This document shows positions 29,983-38,749 of a stretch of 64,000 nucleotides of DNA, piece after piece. This DNA comes from Psychrobacter cibarius (GTDB lineage: Bacteria; Pseudomonadota; Gammaproteobacteria; Pseudomonadales; Moraxellaceae), in assembly GCA_030686115.1 (NCBI GenBank), contig CP131612.1:1922001-1986000 (forward strand), written 5' to 3'. Every line of letters begins with the position of its first letter. The stretch's first letter is position 1. The translations under genes and the position numbers were made by a program. A model generated the notes under the pieces. That model was given only the letters and a program-made list of their open reading frames with translations, was not told the origin of the DNA and did no database searches.

Positions 29983-30314
29983 TGAGTTTCTCCCGTTCAG
30001 AACAAATATCTAGTGGTTTACAGTTTCTACTAAATCCGATCGTTATGCGAGTTTACTGCAACATTTTTTAGGTTTAAAATTATTTATTAACTGAAAATCA
30101 TCCTGTTAGTATGGTTATATTTTGCATGGTTATATTAAGAGTATTTGATTCACTACAATAGTTAAGATGTAAAAAACCCCTTCATACTATTATTTATATA
30201 GCATGAAAGGGTTTTTACTGCCGAATAAATCAGTGCGATATATACAGATTAAAAAGCCAAGTTGATCATCAAATACCTATCGTAAAGTCAAAATAATAGC
30301 TCAAGTGCTCAGAA
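29983..30314. other. Intergenic stretch between the ABC exporter and hmuV
   Basis: It carries the exporter promoter (not placed) and the terminator hairpin at 30171-30217. No gene was seen. Confidence 0.45.
30171..30217. terminator. Intrinsic terminator of the heme transport operon
   Basis: AAAAACCCCTTCATACTAT and ATAGCATGAAAGGGTTTTT pair with one or two imperfections; T-runs occur on both strands. It lies downstream of hmuV on its strand. Confidence 0.8.
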
Positions 30315-31172
30315 TCATACAAACACCAAGCCATCTTCAGTTTGATGCACCTTAATGTCGACATCATAAACATCGCTTAGTTGCGAGCGTGTCATCACTT
30401 CACTAGGCGTTCCTTGTGCAACCATTTGTCCACCGTTTAATAGCACCACTTCATCAGTATAGCGATGCGCATGGGTCAAATCATGCAACACAACCAAGAT
30501 ACTTTTGCGTTGCTGTCGCACCAAATTATGCAAATAATGAAGTAAAAAACGCTGATGGCGAATATCAAGATGATTGGTCGGCTCATCAAACATCATGATT
30601 TTAGTGTCTTGCATTAGCGCCCTTACGATAGCCAAGCGCTGCTTTTCACCGCCTGATAAGGTTTGCACGCGGGCACTGACCAAACTTGATAACTCAAAAT
30701 CTTGTAGTAAACGTTGCGCGCGCTCAACATGATGGCTATTTGGGCGCTGATACCATGCAAGATTTGGCGAGACTCCTAACAGCGCATAATCCAATACCGT
30801 TAACGGCAGCTCAAAACGCTCATGTTGTCCAACCCAAGCGATATGACCATCATTCATGACCTCGTTGATCGGCTGACCGTAAATCGTAATGTGACCATCC
30901 GTTTTAAGCGCGGTTCCTGTGTGTTGACCTAAAACCGTATGCAACAACGTACTTTTACCCGCGCCATTTGGTCCGATAAAGGCGACCAGCTTTTGGCTTG
31001 GCACGGTTAGTTTGTCTATCTTTAACAATGTTTTATGACCATGCGAGATATGAATATCTTGCATCGACAACAGCTCGCCTGCATCACTACTCTTGATATC
31101 ACTACTATTTATACGACTGTCTCGACTCGCTGGTGATGTCTTTGATATAGCCGTAAAAAATGAATGAAACAT
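30315..31172 (-). CDS. hmuV: Heme/iron ABC transporter ATP-binding protein
   Basis: This 285-residue ATPase belongs to the FecE/HmuV group: Walker A GPNGAGKS, Q-loop VGQHERFELPLTV, signature LSGGEKQRL, Walker B IMMFDEPTNHLDIRHQ and the switch VLHDLTHAHRYTD. The start at ATG 31172 has GGAGAG at good spacing; the TTG at 31187 just before it is unlikely. It follows the permease by 15 bases. With hmuU and hmuT it should drive heme from the periplasm into the cytosol. The heme assignment rests on hmuS and hmuT in the same unit; the ATPase alone could equally serve a siderophore. Confidence 0.9.
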   Translation of the reverse strand: MFHSFFTAISKTSPASRDSRINSSDIKSSDAGELLSMQDIHISHGHKTLLKIDKLTVPSQKLVAFIGPNGAGKSTLLHTVLGQHTGTALKTDGHITIYGQPINEVMNDGHIAWVGQHERFELPLTVLDYALLGVSPNLAWYQRPNSHHVERAQRLLQDFELSSLVSARVQTLSGGEKQRLAIVRALMQDTKIMMFDEPTNHLDIRHQRFLLHYLHNLVRQQRKSILVVLHDLTHAHRYTDEVVLLNGGQMVAQGTPSEVMTRSQLSDVYDVDIKVHQTEDGLVFV

Positions 31173-31187
31173 AAATACTCTCTCCAA

Positions 31188-32186
31188 TTAGCGGCGGCTA
31201 CTACGCACAAACAGCCAAATAAAGAATGGACCGCCAAGCAACGCTAAAACGATGCCAACGGGCACATCCACTGGATAAGCAACATGCCGCGCCGCGCCAT
31301 CAATGACGAGTAATAATATCGCCCCAAGCCAGCCAGACCAAATCATGAGACGCATACGTCCGCCACCAAACAGAATAGCTAATAGGTTTGGTACCATCAT
31401 GCCAATAAAACCAATGACGCCTGCTAAAGACACCGCTGCCCCTGTTAATAATGCCGAGGCAATCACGACCAAACAACGAACCACACCCACTTTGATACCC
31501 AAAGATTTAGCAGCGGCTTCACCAAGCATCAGTCCATCCAACTGACGACCTAATGGCAATAAAATTGCTAACCCCAATAACATAGAGACAATCGAATAAC
31601 GCAGCGGTACAAAGCCCGCTTCCGCCATACTGCCTGACAGCCAATTGGTCGCGGAACGCAGCACCATGTCATCAGACATGAATAAAATTAGGCTGACCAC
31701 CGCCGCACAAAAAGCACTGATGACAAATCCCAATATCAGCAAGCCCATCTGCCCACCACCCAAAAACCGATGACAAGCGAGAATAAACAAGCACACCAAT
31801 ACACTTCCAGTAAACGCCGCAAGCGGTATCCCAATGCCGCCAAACCCCAATGCCAGAACCAAAACAACACCAAGCGCTGCGCCACCTGATGTACCGATTA
31901 AGCTAGGGTCCGCTAAAGGATTTTCAAATAAAGCCTGTAATGCTGCACCACTAACTGACAACGCCATACCAACCAGTAATGCCGTCACCACACGCGGATA
32001 ACGCAGCTGCCAAATAGTATCGTCAAGATGGCTAGGGCTTGACCATTCGCCAAAGCCAATACCAAGCGCCAACCAAATTAGTAGCACAGATATGACAGCG
32101 GCAGTAATATAGTAGATGCTAGGTTTATGTTTTCCAGTTTGTGTAGAGATAGAAGCAGAAATCGTATTTGCCATGTGAGATGTCAT
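31188..32186 (-). CDS. hmuU: FecCD-family ABC permease (heme)
   Basis: This 332-residue permease has about ten hydrophobic segments and FecCD family marks: RYPRVVTALLVGMALSVSGAALQALFENPLADPSLIGTSGGAALG near residues 62-106, LGIKVGVVRC (coupling region) and GVIGFIGMMVPNLLAILFGG. It forms a homodimer with two HmuV subunits in the inner membrane and accepts heme from HmuT. The gene starts 35 bases after hmuT. ATG 32186 or 32174 could be used; neither has a clear ribosome site. Confidence 0.92.
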   Translation of the reverse strand: MTSHMANTISASISTQTGKHKPSIYYITAAVISVLLIWLALGIGFGEWSSPSHLDDTIWQLRYPRVVTALLVGMALSVSGAALQALFENPLADPSLIGTSGGAALGVVLVLALGFGGIGIPLAAFTGSVLVCLFILACHRFLGGGQMGLLILGFVISAFCAAVVSLILFMSDDMVLRSATNWLSGSMAEAGFVPLRYSIVSMLLGLAILLPLGRQLDGLMLGEAAAKSLGIKVGVVRCLVVIASALLTGAAVSLAGVIGFIGMMVPNLLAILFGGGRMRLMIWSGWLGAILLLVIDGAARHVAYPVDVPVGIVLALLGGPFFIWLFVRSSRR

Positions 32187-32221
32187 TTTGTTGAATATGA
32201 GATAAAGGATTTTTGCTTAGG

Positions 32222-33079
32222 CTATTTTGCTACAGTGTTCAGCTTTTTTAAGACGTCAGGCGAATGCAAGCCATAACGCAGAAAGTCATCGGCTGGCCAA
32301 AAGTGTACGCCGCCCTTCTTGCCTGCGGCACTTGCTGCAATCTCTGGACGTTTGCTAAATTTACTGACCCCGCCGACCACTGCCTGATTATGATCAGCAA
32401 TAATGATCACATCGGGCTTGGCTGCCAGCCAGCCTTCACGTGACATGGGTTTTAACCCAGATACATTGGCAGCATTTATCCCACCCGCACGGCGAATCAA
32501 CTCATCCCCTACCGTACCCTTACCTGCAACAATACGACCATCGTAACTTAATAAATAACGCTTACCCGTCTTTGCCATTGGACTCATCCCTGTATTCCAA
32601 CGCTTCGCAAGCTGCGACCCTTCAGCTTTTTTATCAACATAACTGCCGATAGATTTAATACTGTTGGCAAAGGTGCTTACCTCTTCTTTAGGCGCGACAT
32701 TGACGGCTTTAACTTTTAAGCCGTTTAAGCGCTGATAAATGCTCACTGGCTGTACCATATAACTGCCGAGCACTAAATCAGGCTTGACCGCCAACACAGA
32801 CTCGGCGGTGATATTACGGTGCATACCCACGGCTGGCACGCTCTTTAACGCTGGATTATGATTGGTCGCATCTTTACCAACCAACTTATTGGTCGCTCCT
32901 AGTGCCACCACGACGTCTGCAACATCGGGGCTCATCGCGACAATACGATCATAAGCTTGGGCAGAAAGTGAGGGCGCGGCAAATGCGCCAATAATAGCCG
33001 CAGTACTGATAGCACGACTCATCAATTTTTTATTTATCACTGCGTGAGTGATTACTGTTTTTGATAATGCAGAAGACAT
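32222..33079 (-). CDS. hmuT: Periplasmic heme-binding protein
   Basis: This 285-residue protein has a signal peptide (ISTAAIIGAFAAPSLSAQA) and the two-lobed class III substrate-binding fold: YDRIVAMSPDVADVVVALGA at the start of lobe 1, a GMHRNITAESVLAVKPDLVLG segment, and a lobe 2 with DELIRRAGGINAA and AAKPDVIIIADHN. This is the HmuT/BtuF-like pattern. The start is at MSSALSKT (33079) because AGGA lies about six bases upstream; two upstream in-frame Met codons would add residues before the signal peptide. It lies between hmuS and hmuU on one strand. Confidence 0.9.
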   Translation of the reverse strand: MSSALSKTVITHAVINKKLMSRAISTAAIIGAFAAPSLSAQAYDRIVAMSPDVADVVVALGATNKLVGKDATNHNPALKSVPAVGMHRNITAESVLAVKPDLVLGSYMVQPVSIYQRLNGLKVKAVNVAPKEEVSTFANSIKSIGSYVDKKAEGSQLAKRWNTGMSPMAKTGKRYLLSYDGRIVAGKGTVGDELIRRAGGINAANVSGLKPMSREGWLAAKPDVIIIADHNQAVVGGVSKFSKRPEIAASAAGKKGGVHFWPADDFLRYGLHSPDVLKKLNTVAK

Positions 33080-33153
33080 AAGCATTCCTAATTTGCTAAC
33101 GTAAAAAATGACACTATTAACAGAACCATTAACGTGTATTAAGCATCCCAAAT

Positions 33154-33191
33154 AACTCACACAACAGCTATGACTTATCCGTTATGTGAGT
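33154..33191 (-). other. Hairpin in the hmuS-hmuT gap
   Basis: ACTCACA and TGTGAGT form a 7-bp stem extended by AAC/GTT after one mismatch. There is no good T-tract, so it may be an attenuator or mRNA-stability element rather than a full terminator. Confidence 0.35.
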
Positions 33192-33229
33192 GTCAATATC
33201 GCAAAATTTGCTGATTTTTTATGACGGGT

Positions 33230-34363
33230 TTACACGCTCTCTTCTTCAGGCATTGCAACTGCTGCTAAGGCTTCTGCATATGGATGCGCTTCGATGACCG
33301 TCGAGACAATTTGCTGCCAGGCTTCAAGCTCAGGCGTGCCTTCAATTCGCTGACCAAACACGCTAAAGATACTGACGCCGTGATCATCAAAACCTTCGAT
33401 ACAAGTCACGATGCCGTCTTTGGTTGGGCGCTTGACACTCCACAGTTGCGCCAATGCTTTGTCTTTTAAATGCAGCGTAAAGTCATTATGGTCTTTATCT
33501 AAAATATTGAACCAATCGCCCATGCGCTTGAGCGTCTGCACGGTGCCAGTCTGAATCTGCACCAGACCGCTATTACCGACAAAAATCATAATCGGACATT
33601 TCGCATCACGCGCTTGCTCAAATACCGCTTCGACCGCGCTAATATCAAGCTGCTGCGTCATCTGCTCTGGTGCTTGATAGTAGCTACTAGCACGATCGAT
33701 ATCGAGATTTTTTAATAATGAGTGGAATTGATGCACGTCTGTCATTGCTTGCCAGCCTTGCTGTAACTGCGTACGCTCCTCTTCACTTAATGCCTTGTAA
33801 CGCCAGTCATTTAGCGGCTCTTGTGCCTCTAACGTCAGCGTCTCATTATTCACCGTTTGCTGCTGCTCCTGAATCATCGCTTGCCAGCGCGCAATAGTCT
33901 CAGCGCTTAACTCTCGTAGATAGACTTTATCAATCGCACCGCCTTGCGCGTTATAGAATTGAATACTATAAGAGGGTTTATCGGCGCGGCTGGTATCCGT
34001 TACCGCCAGCATATGCTGCCATTGCCACATGAAGAATCGCAAATCTAGACCACCCACATTGAGTGCCAATCCCATCTTTTCACCAAGCTTAAGATTATGA
34101 TATGGCGCGGTTTTTTCATGCACGGCTAGCTCGTTTCTGACGATGCTTTCCATGTCACCAAAGTTCTCAAATTGCTTTAATACAGTTTTGCACTGATCAC
34201 CAATATACTGGCTATAAGGCGAGGCTAACATCAGTTCAAACTCGCTGATACCTAATGCAGCCGCGCCTTCTGTGGGAAATAGCATCGGCGTTTTTGCTTT
34301 TAATGCTTGGTACTGTTGCCACAGCTCAGTATTTTTTTTGGTTAACGATAACGGTTGACTCAT
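33230..34363 (-). CDS. hmuS: Heme-degrading/heme-trafficking protein HmuS (HemS/ChuS family)
   Basis: This 377-residue cytosolic protein has the duplicated HemS/ChuS fold: repeat one at about 20-185 (PTEGAAALGISEFELMLAS, NFGDMESIVRNELAVHEK, GLDLRFFMWQWQHMLAV) and repeat two at about 205-365 (LNDWRYKALSEEERTQL, FNILDKDHNDFTLHLKDKALAQLWSVKRP). Proteins of this family bind heme delivered by the HmuTUV importer and degrade or pass it on. The start at MSQPLSLT (34363) has GGAGA five bases upstream; the longer frame to 34435 adds 24 hydrophobic residues that look unreal. It is first in the hmuSTUV unit, downstream of Fur-like sites. Confidence 0.93.
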   Translation of the reverse strand: MSQPLSLTKKNTELWQQYQALKAKTPMLFPTEGAAALGISEFELMLASPYSQYIGDQCKTVLKQFENFGDMESIVRNELAVHEKTAPYHNLKLGEKMGLALNVGGLDLRFFMWQWQHMLAVTDTSRADKPSYSIQFYNAQGGAIDKVYLRELSAETIARWQAMIQEQQQTVNNETLTLEAQEPLNDWRYKALSEEERTQLQQGWQAMTDVHQFHSLLKNLDIDRASSYYQAPEQMTQQLDISAVEAVFEQARDAKCPIMIFVGNSGLVQIQTGTVQTLKRMGDWFNILDKDHNDFTLHLKDKALAQLWSVKRPTKDGIVTCIEGFDDHGVSIFSVFGQRIEGTPELEAWQQIVSTVIEAHPYAEALAAVAMPEEESV

Positions 34364-34828
34364 GATGGTCTCCATAAAATAAATAGCAGTAAAAAAGCCA
34401 ATGATCTTGGCTATGTAGTATTGAGATATGAACATCTTCAGAAAATAGCAGCGACGATGCCTATGATTAATATTTGATAAAAATAATGCCTGCTGTACTA
34501 CAGTGCCCGCAATGATGCAGCAAGGGTATATTTATCAAGCAGGCTGTTAGCAATTATCGCTTCTATTTCATCATTTATAATTTTATCTCTAGGCTTCAGA
34601 CGAAATCATTATGGCAACATTTTTTCACTTTGTAAATAATAATAATTATCATTTACATCTTGATAATTATTATCGTTTGAAATACTATGTCTGGGCTTTG
34701 TTACTTAATCTAGTGAATCAAGTAACCAAACCTTTAATAATTAATACTATGAAACGGTCGCTTTAGATCGCTCTTTTTGTAGCAAAAGGTCTTTAAGCAG
34801 CGCGACTTTCTTACTTTCTCTTTTTACG
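34364..34828. other. Divergent intergenic region of the heme locus
   Basis: The 465-bp AT-rich stretch holds the Fur-like sites listed separately and presumably both promoters. No small gene was found. Confidence 0.5.
34638..34680. promoter_or_regulatory. Two adjacent Fur-box-like sites in the hmuS/receptor divergent promoter
   Basis: Bases 34638-34656 (AATAATAATTATCATTTAC) match the 19-bp E. coli Fur consensus at 14 positions, and 34662-34680 (GATAATTATTATCGTTTGA) match at 13 positions. They lie between two divergent iron genes, as expected for a shared operator region. Confidence 0.65.
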
Positions 34829-37024
34829 ATGGCTGTTTTACTTATGTCAATTTTAGCGTTTGATTTATCGTTGACTCATACGGGACTAGACACCCATCCC
34901 TCACTGCTGCGTCGTAGCCCATTAGCCATAAGTGTGGCATTAGCATTGTTTGCATTCACGTCAGTTTTAGCCCAAGCAGCGCCTATTTTCGCAGAGACGA
35001 ATGGTGATATGACCGACGATGCAGCCATGCCGAGCACACGTTTAGACCCTATCGTGGTAACGGCGACTCGCTCTGAGCGCGCTTTAAGTGATTCGCCAGT
35101 TGCCCTGCAAGTACTTAGCCGCCAGCAGCTCGATGACAACCATGCTCATACTTTAAAAGAAGCGCTGGCCTTGTTGCCCAATGTCTACTTACGTGAAGTC
35201 CACGGCAAGACAGGTTACGAAGTCAGCATGCAAGGCTTCACAGGTGATCAAGTATTGGTGTTGATTGACGGTTTACCGATTACAGCAAGCACTGGCTCGA
35301 CAGTAAACTTGAATCAATATATGAATATGGATATCGAACAGATAGAGGTGGTACAAGGAGCGGCATCAGCGCAGTTTGGTAGCGCAGCGATGGGCGGTGT
35401 CATTAATATCATCACCAAACCCATTGGCGCGGCAACAGGACATATCACCACCGAGATTGCCAGCAATGGGCAGCAAAATCCATCTGGTAGAAAGCTAGAT
35501 GCCAATAAGCGCTATGTAGAAGCCAGCGTGGAAGGGGCTTTGGATAAAAACCAGCGCTTTCACGCGCGTCTATCAGGCTCGTATCTGGACAATAATGGTT
35601 TAAGCTTAGATCATGAAGCATGGCCCAGATTAAAAGATGCCAGCGAGCAATCACAAGTCAGTGCCCGCCTCAGCTACCGCCCTGACGGTAACGACACATC
35701 AGGTAATAACAATGACCGCAACGATAGCCGACTGGTCAAAAATTCTCAATATTGGCTAGAAGCCAGCCACTATAAAGAAGATGATATTAGTCGCTTTAAT
35801 TATTATGTCGCGCCGCGCTATTTGGCACAGCAAAGAGATGAGCACATCACCAAGCAGCGCTTTAGTGTCGGGGCACGCGCTGATATCGCGCCGCATGTCG
35901 ATGATCGCAGCAAGACTTATCGATTGTCAGCTCAAGCGCTGCATGAGGAATATCAAAGCGAATCCAATACTAAAACACAACAAGCCATCACTAGTGCCCG
36001 TGATACAGAGATTAGTACGACGTTGGCGCAAGCCCAGCTCGATCTACCTGAGCTATTGCTATCCGATAAGCACCTTCATCTTATCCAAGTCGGCGGTCAG
36101 GTTCAGCAAGACAAGTTAAGCCAAACGAAAAACCAAGTCAGCGAGCTTATCAGCGATGACGTCAGCCGTGATGTCGGTGAGCTGTATCTACAAGATGATT
36201 GGCTGATCGGCGATAACTGGGAAGTATTGAGCGGTATTCGCTATCAAAACGATGAAGACTTTGGTGGCCATACTGCACCAAAAGTGTCACTCAAATACAA
36301 CCATTTGGATGCAAGCGGGCGCGACCATGTCTTTCGTAGCAGCATTGGCGGTGGTTATCGCGTGCCCAACCTGAAAGAACGCTACTACGTCTTTGACCAT
36401 AGCAATTTGGGTTATAAAGTCATGGGCAACCCCGACTTGCAGCCTGAAACCTCAACCAGTTACCAGATCGGCTATCAAGGTCAGCTGAGCGACACCATGA
36501 ATTTGACGGTCAATGGTTTTTATAACGAGATAGATGACCTGATTCAGACCGATGAAGACAATGCGAGCTTTGAGGGAAATATCGCCATTTATAAATATAT
36601 GAACGTCGATAGTGCCAAAACCTATGGCGGCGATATTGGCCTTGACTGGCAAGTGGACGAGCGCGCCAAACTACAAGCCAGCTACGCTTACCTCAAGACG
36701 CATAACAATGTCACCGATACCGAGCTGACCTATAAGCCCAATCACAAAGCGATGCTGGCACTAGATTATCAAATCAATGACAAATTACAGCTGATCCCGC
36801 GCCTCAATTATGAATCCAAACAGCTGATTAGTACCAGCGAGCAAGCGTATTCACCCTCTTGGTGGACACTCGATAGCAAGCTCAATTATGACGCAACTGC
36901 AAACTTGAGCTTGTATGCAGCGATTAATAATATCTTTGATGTGCAGCGTGATGTTACCGATACCAGTGACTACCGTCCCATTGATAATCGCGAGTGGTTA
37001 CTTGGCGCCAGCTACCATTGGTAA
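34829..37024 (+). CDS. TonB-dependent outer-membrane receptor, probably for heme or a heme-carrier
   Basis: This protein of about 731 residues has a signal peptide ending near AQAAP, a TonB box LDPIVVTATR (about residues 71-80), a plug domain (VALQVLSRQQLDD, VLVLIDGLP, IEVVQGAASAQFGSAAMGGV) and a 22-strand barrel closing with LLGASYHW. The region GYRVPNLKERYY and GNPDLQPETS is the equivalent of the FRAP and NPNL motifs that heme receptors share. The next gene is a HmuY-like lipoprotein and the facing operon is hmuSTUV, so heme is the likely ligand (inference). The initiator could be 34829 or 34844; neither has a strong ribosome site. Fur-like boxes lie about 150 bases upstream. Confidence 0.9.
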   Translation: MAVLLMSILAFDLSLTHTGLDTHPSLLRRSPLAISVALALFAFTSVLAQAAPIFAETNGDMTDDAAMPSTRLDPIVVTATRSERALSDSPVALQVLSRQQLDDNHAHTLKEALALLPNVYLREVHGKTGYEVSMQGFTGDQVLVLIDGLPITASTGSTVNLNQYMNMDIEQIEVVQGAASAQFGSAAMGGVINIITKPIGAATGHITTEIASNGQQNPSGRKLDANKRYVEASVEGALDKNQRFHARLSGSYLDNNGLSLDHEAWPRLKDASEQSQVSARLSYRPDGNDTSGNNNDRNDSRLVKNSQYWLEASHYKEDDISRFNYYVAPRYLAQQRDEHITKQRFSVGARADIAPHVDDRSKTYRLSAQALHEEYQSESNTKTQQAITSARDTEISTTLAQAQLDLPELLLSDKHLHLIQVGGQVQQDKLSQTKNQVSELISDDVSRDVGELYLQDDWLIGDNWEVLSGIRYQNDEDFGGHTAPKVSLKYNHLDASGRDHVFRSSIGGGYRVPNLKERYYVFDHSNLGYKVMGNPDLQPETSTSYQIGYQGQLSDTMNLTVNGFYNEIDDLIQTDEDNASFEGNIAIYKYMNVDSAKTYGGDIGLDWQVDERAKLQASYAYLKTHNNVTDTELTYKPNHKAMLALDYQINDKLQLIPRLNYESKQLISTSEQAYSPSWWTLDSKLNYDATANLSLYAAINNIFDVQRDVTDTSDYRPIDNREWLLGASYHW

Positions 37025-37126
37025 GCTTTTACGTCACAATCATTCTAAAGCAAGTGTATTTGTACCGCTATTTTTACCCTTATTTTGTACCCTCTATCTG
37101 AAACCACAACCATCAAGGAAGCTGAT

Positions 37127-38401
37127 ATGACCCTCATTCTCCCAGCAGTTCACACCAAGCCGACCAAATTGGCATTACTGTTTAGTGGCAGTATTTTAGC
37201 ACTCAGCATGACCGGTTGCGGAGGCGGCAGTGATGGCTCGAGTAGTGGCAATACCGGAAATGGCGATAATGGTGGTAACACGCCGCCTGTTAGCACTGCC
37301 AGCTTTAGCGAAACGGCTACTTGGCAAGTCACCAATCTAGCGCCTGATACTGCAACCTGTTATGACTTTGATGCCAAAGCTGAAAGCTCGTGTGCTGAGG
37401 ATAAGTGGGATATCAAGTTTGATAACCAAGCGCGTTCGGTCAAGCTTTGGTCAAATAGCGGTGATTCTGGCGCAGGTAAAGGCGGCGTTTTTGGTTTAAT
37501 CGATTGGTCAGATCTGAGTCGTTATAGCAATGCAACTCAAGATCCTGATACCAGTCGTGATATTACCATGCACTACAATGAAGACCGTAGTGGTGGTATT
37601 TTTGATGCACAGCCTTGGTTTGAATACAATTTAAAAGACAACCATCAGCTCTACCCGAACAATCGTGTCTACCTTGTCACCACAGATAATAGCAGTGCCA
37701 TGACAGACAGCAGCGTCCAGCAGCCTATTTATGCCATGCAGATTACCAACTACTATAATAATGCTGGAACCTCGGGCTACCCTACTCTGCGCTGGATTGA
37801 TACGGCGCTACCGAACAAGGTACAGACGAAAACTATCGATGCCTCAAACAATGATAACTGGGTCTATTTTGATCTAACCACAGGACAAAGTAGCGCCGAT
37901 AAAAACAGCTCTTGGCAGATTGGCTTTAAGCGTAATAGCGTCATTTTAAATGGTGGCGATTCTGCGATTGGCACTAATAAAGGCAAAGTTGGTGGCTTCT
38001 TATCAAAAACACCAATAGGGTATTATGATGATAAAGGTGAACCCATTGTCAGTAAGTTTATGACCGATGGTAGTGCGGCGACTTTAACCGACCTTACCAA
38101 CACCGCTGTGTACGATAAACCGATGAGTGCCAGAAGCTGGGTCATTGATAGTAAAGGCTCGGATCTCAACCCTGCTTATACGGGTAATTTCCCGAACCTA
38201 GACTTTGGCTGGTATACCTACAATGGCATGACCCATCAACTAAATGCCAAAGCGGTTGACAGCGCTCAAGGCGCGCTCATTAGATCTGCTGAAGGCAATA
38301 GCTATGCCCGCGTGCGTTTGGATAAAATCAATTACCCTGATAGCTCAGCGACGACTGCGACCTCATGGGAATTTAAAATAGACATTCAGCCTGCTCCTTA
38401 A
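37127..38401 (+). CDS. HmuY-like heme-binding lipoprotein
   Basis: This 424-residue protein has a signal sequence ending in the lipobox LSMTGC, then a Gly/Ser/Asn-rich linker and a large beta-rich domain. HmuY family marks occur twice: DKWDIKFDNQARSVKLWSNSG near residue 95 and SSWQIGFKRNSVILNGGDS near residue 265, each a WDIxF-like strand followed by an Asn-Gly turn. A receptor partner stands directly upstream (102 bases). The start at 37127 has AAGGA eight bases upstream. HmuY proteins of other bacteria strip heme from host or environmental proteins and hand it to a TonB-dependent receptor. An internal duplication and the length (about twice HmuY of Porphyromonas) are notable. Confidence 0.75.
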   Translation: MTLILPAVHTKPTKLALLFSGSILALSMTGCGGGSDGSSSGNTGNGDNGGNTPPVSTASFSETATWQVTNLAPDTATCYDFDAKAESSCAEDKWDIKFDNQARSVKLWSNSGDSGAGKGGVFGLIDWSDLSRYSNATQDPDTSRDITMHYNEDRSGGIFDAQPWFEYNLKDNHQLYPNNRVYLVTTDNSSAMTDSSVQQPIYAMQITNYYNNAGTSGYPTLRWIDTALPNKVQTKTIDASNNDNWVYFDLTTGQSSADKNSSWQIGFKRNSVILNGGDSAIGTNKGKVGGFLSKTPIGYYDDKGEPIVSKFMTDGSAATLTDLTNTAVYDKPMSARSWVIDSKGSDLNPAYTGNFPNLDFGWYTYNGMTHQLNAKAVDSAQGALIRSAEGNSYARVRLDKINYPDSSATTATSWEFKIDIQPAP

Positions 38402-38426
38402 CACTCTACTGTTCGACTTTAGCTCG

Positions 38427-38473
38427 CCCAACCCTTTTTTGTAAGCTATCAAACCTTGCAAAAACGGGTTGGG
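38427..38473 (+). terminator. Very long hairpin after the HmuY-like gene
   Basis: CCCAACCCTTTTTTGTAAG pairs with CTTGCAAAAACGGGTTGGG over 19 positions with two imperfect pairs and a nine-base loop, just past the stop codon. There is no T-tract on the plus strand, so it could end the transcript or protect the mRNA 3' end. Confidence 0.65.
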
Positions 38474-38610
38474 TGATAACGTTTATATACAGTTTAAGAG
38501 TCACCACTGCCAATCATTACAAGAAAGCTATTAGTCATTCGATAACACCAGTCCTTTTATGATTGTAAATAAATTAACCTATGGTATATTATCGTAATAA
38601 AAATCTAGAT

Positions 38611-38629
38611 GACATTAATAATCATTAAC
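38611..38629. promoter_or_regulatory. Fur-box-like operator upstream of the SIP reductase gene
   Basis: GACATTAATAATCATTAAC matches the 19-bp Fur consensus at 15 positions and lies about 120 bases before the start codon at 38750. Confidence 0.6.
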
Positions 38630-38749
38630 ATTTTCATGTTTTATGCTTATTAACTATTACATTTCCATCTTGCCCTTAACCAGCAGCCAATCATTTTTAA
38701 AAAAAATTTTGCTGAACAATTATTTGAATTTTGGCTTGGACGACATCTT

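Larger units (their letters stand above)
38402..38749. other. Intergenic stretch between HmuY-like gene and the SIP gene
   Basis: Besides the hairpin at 38427-38473 and the Fur-like box at 38611-38629 there is no gene. Confidence 0.5.
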
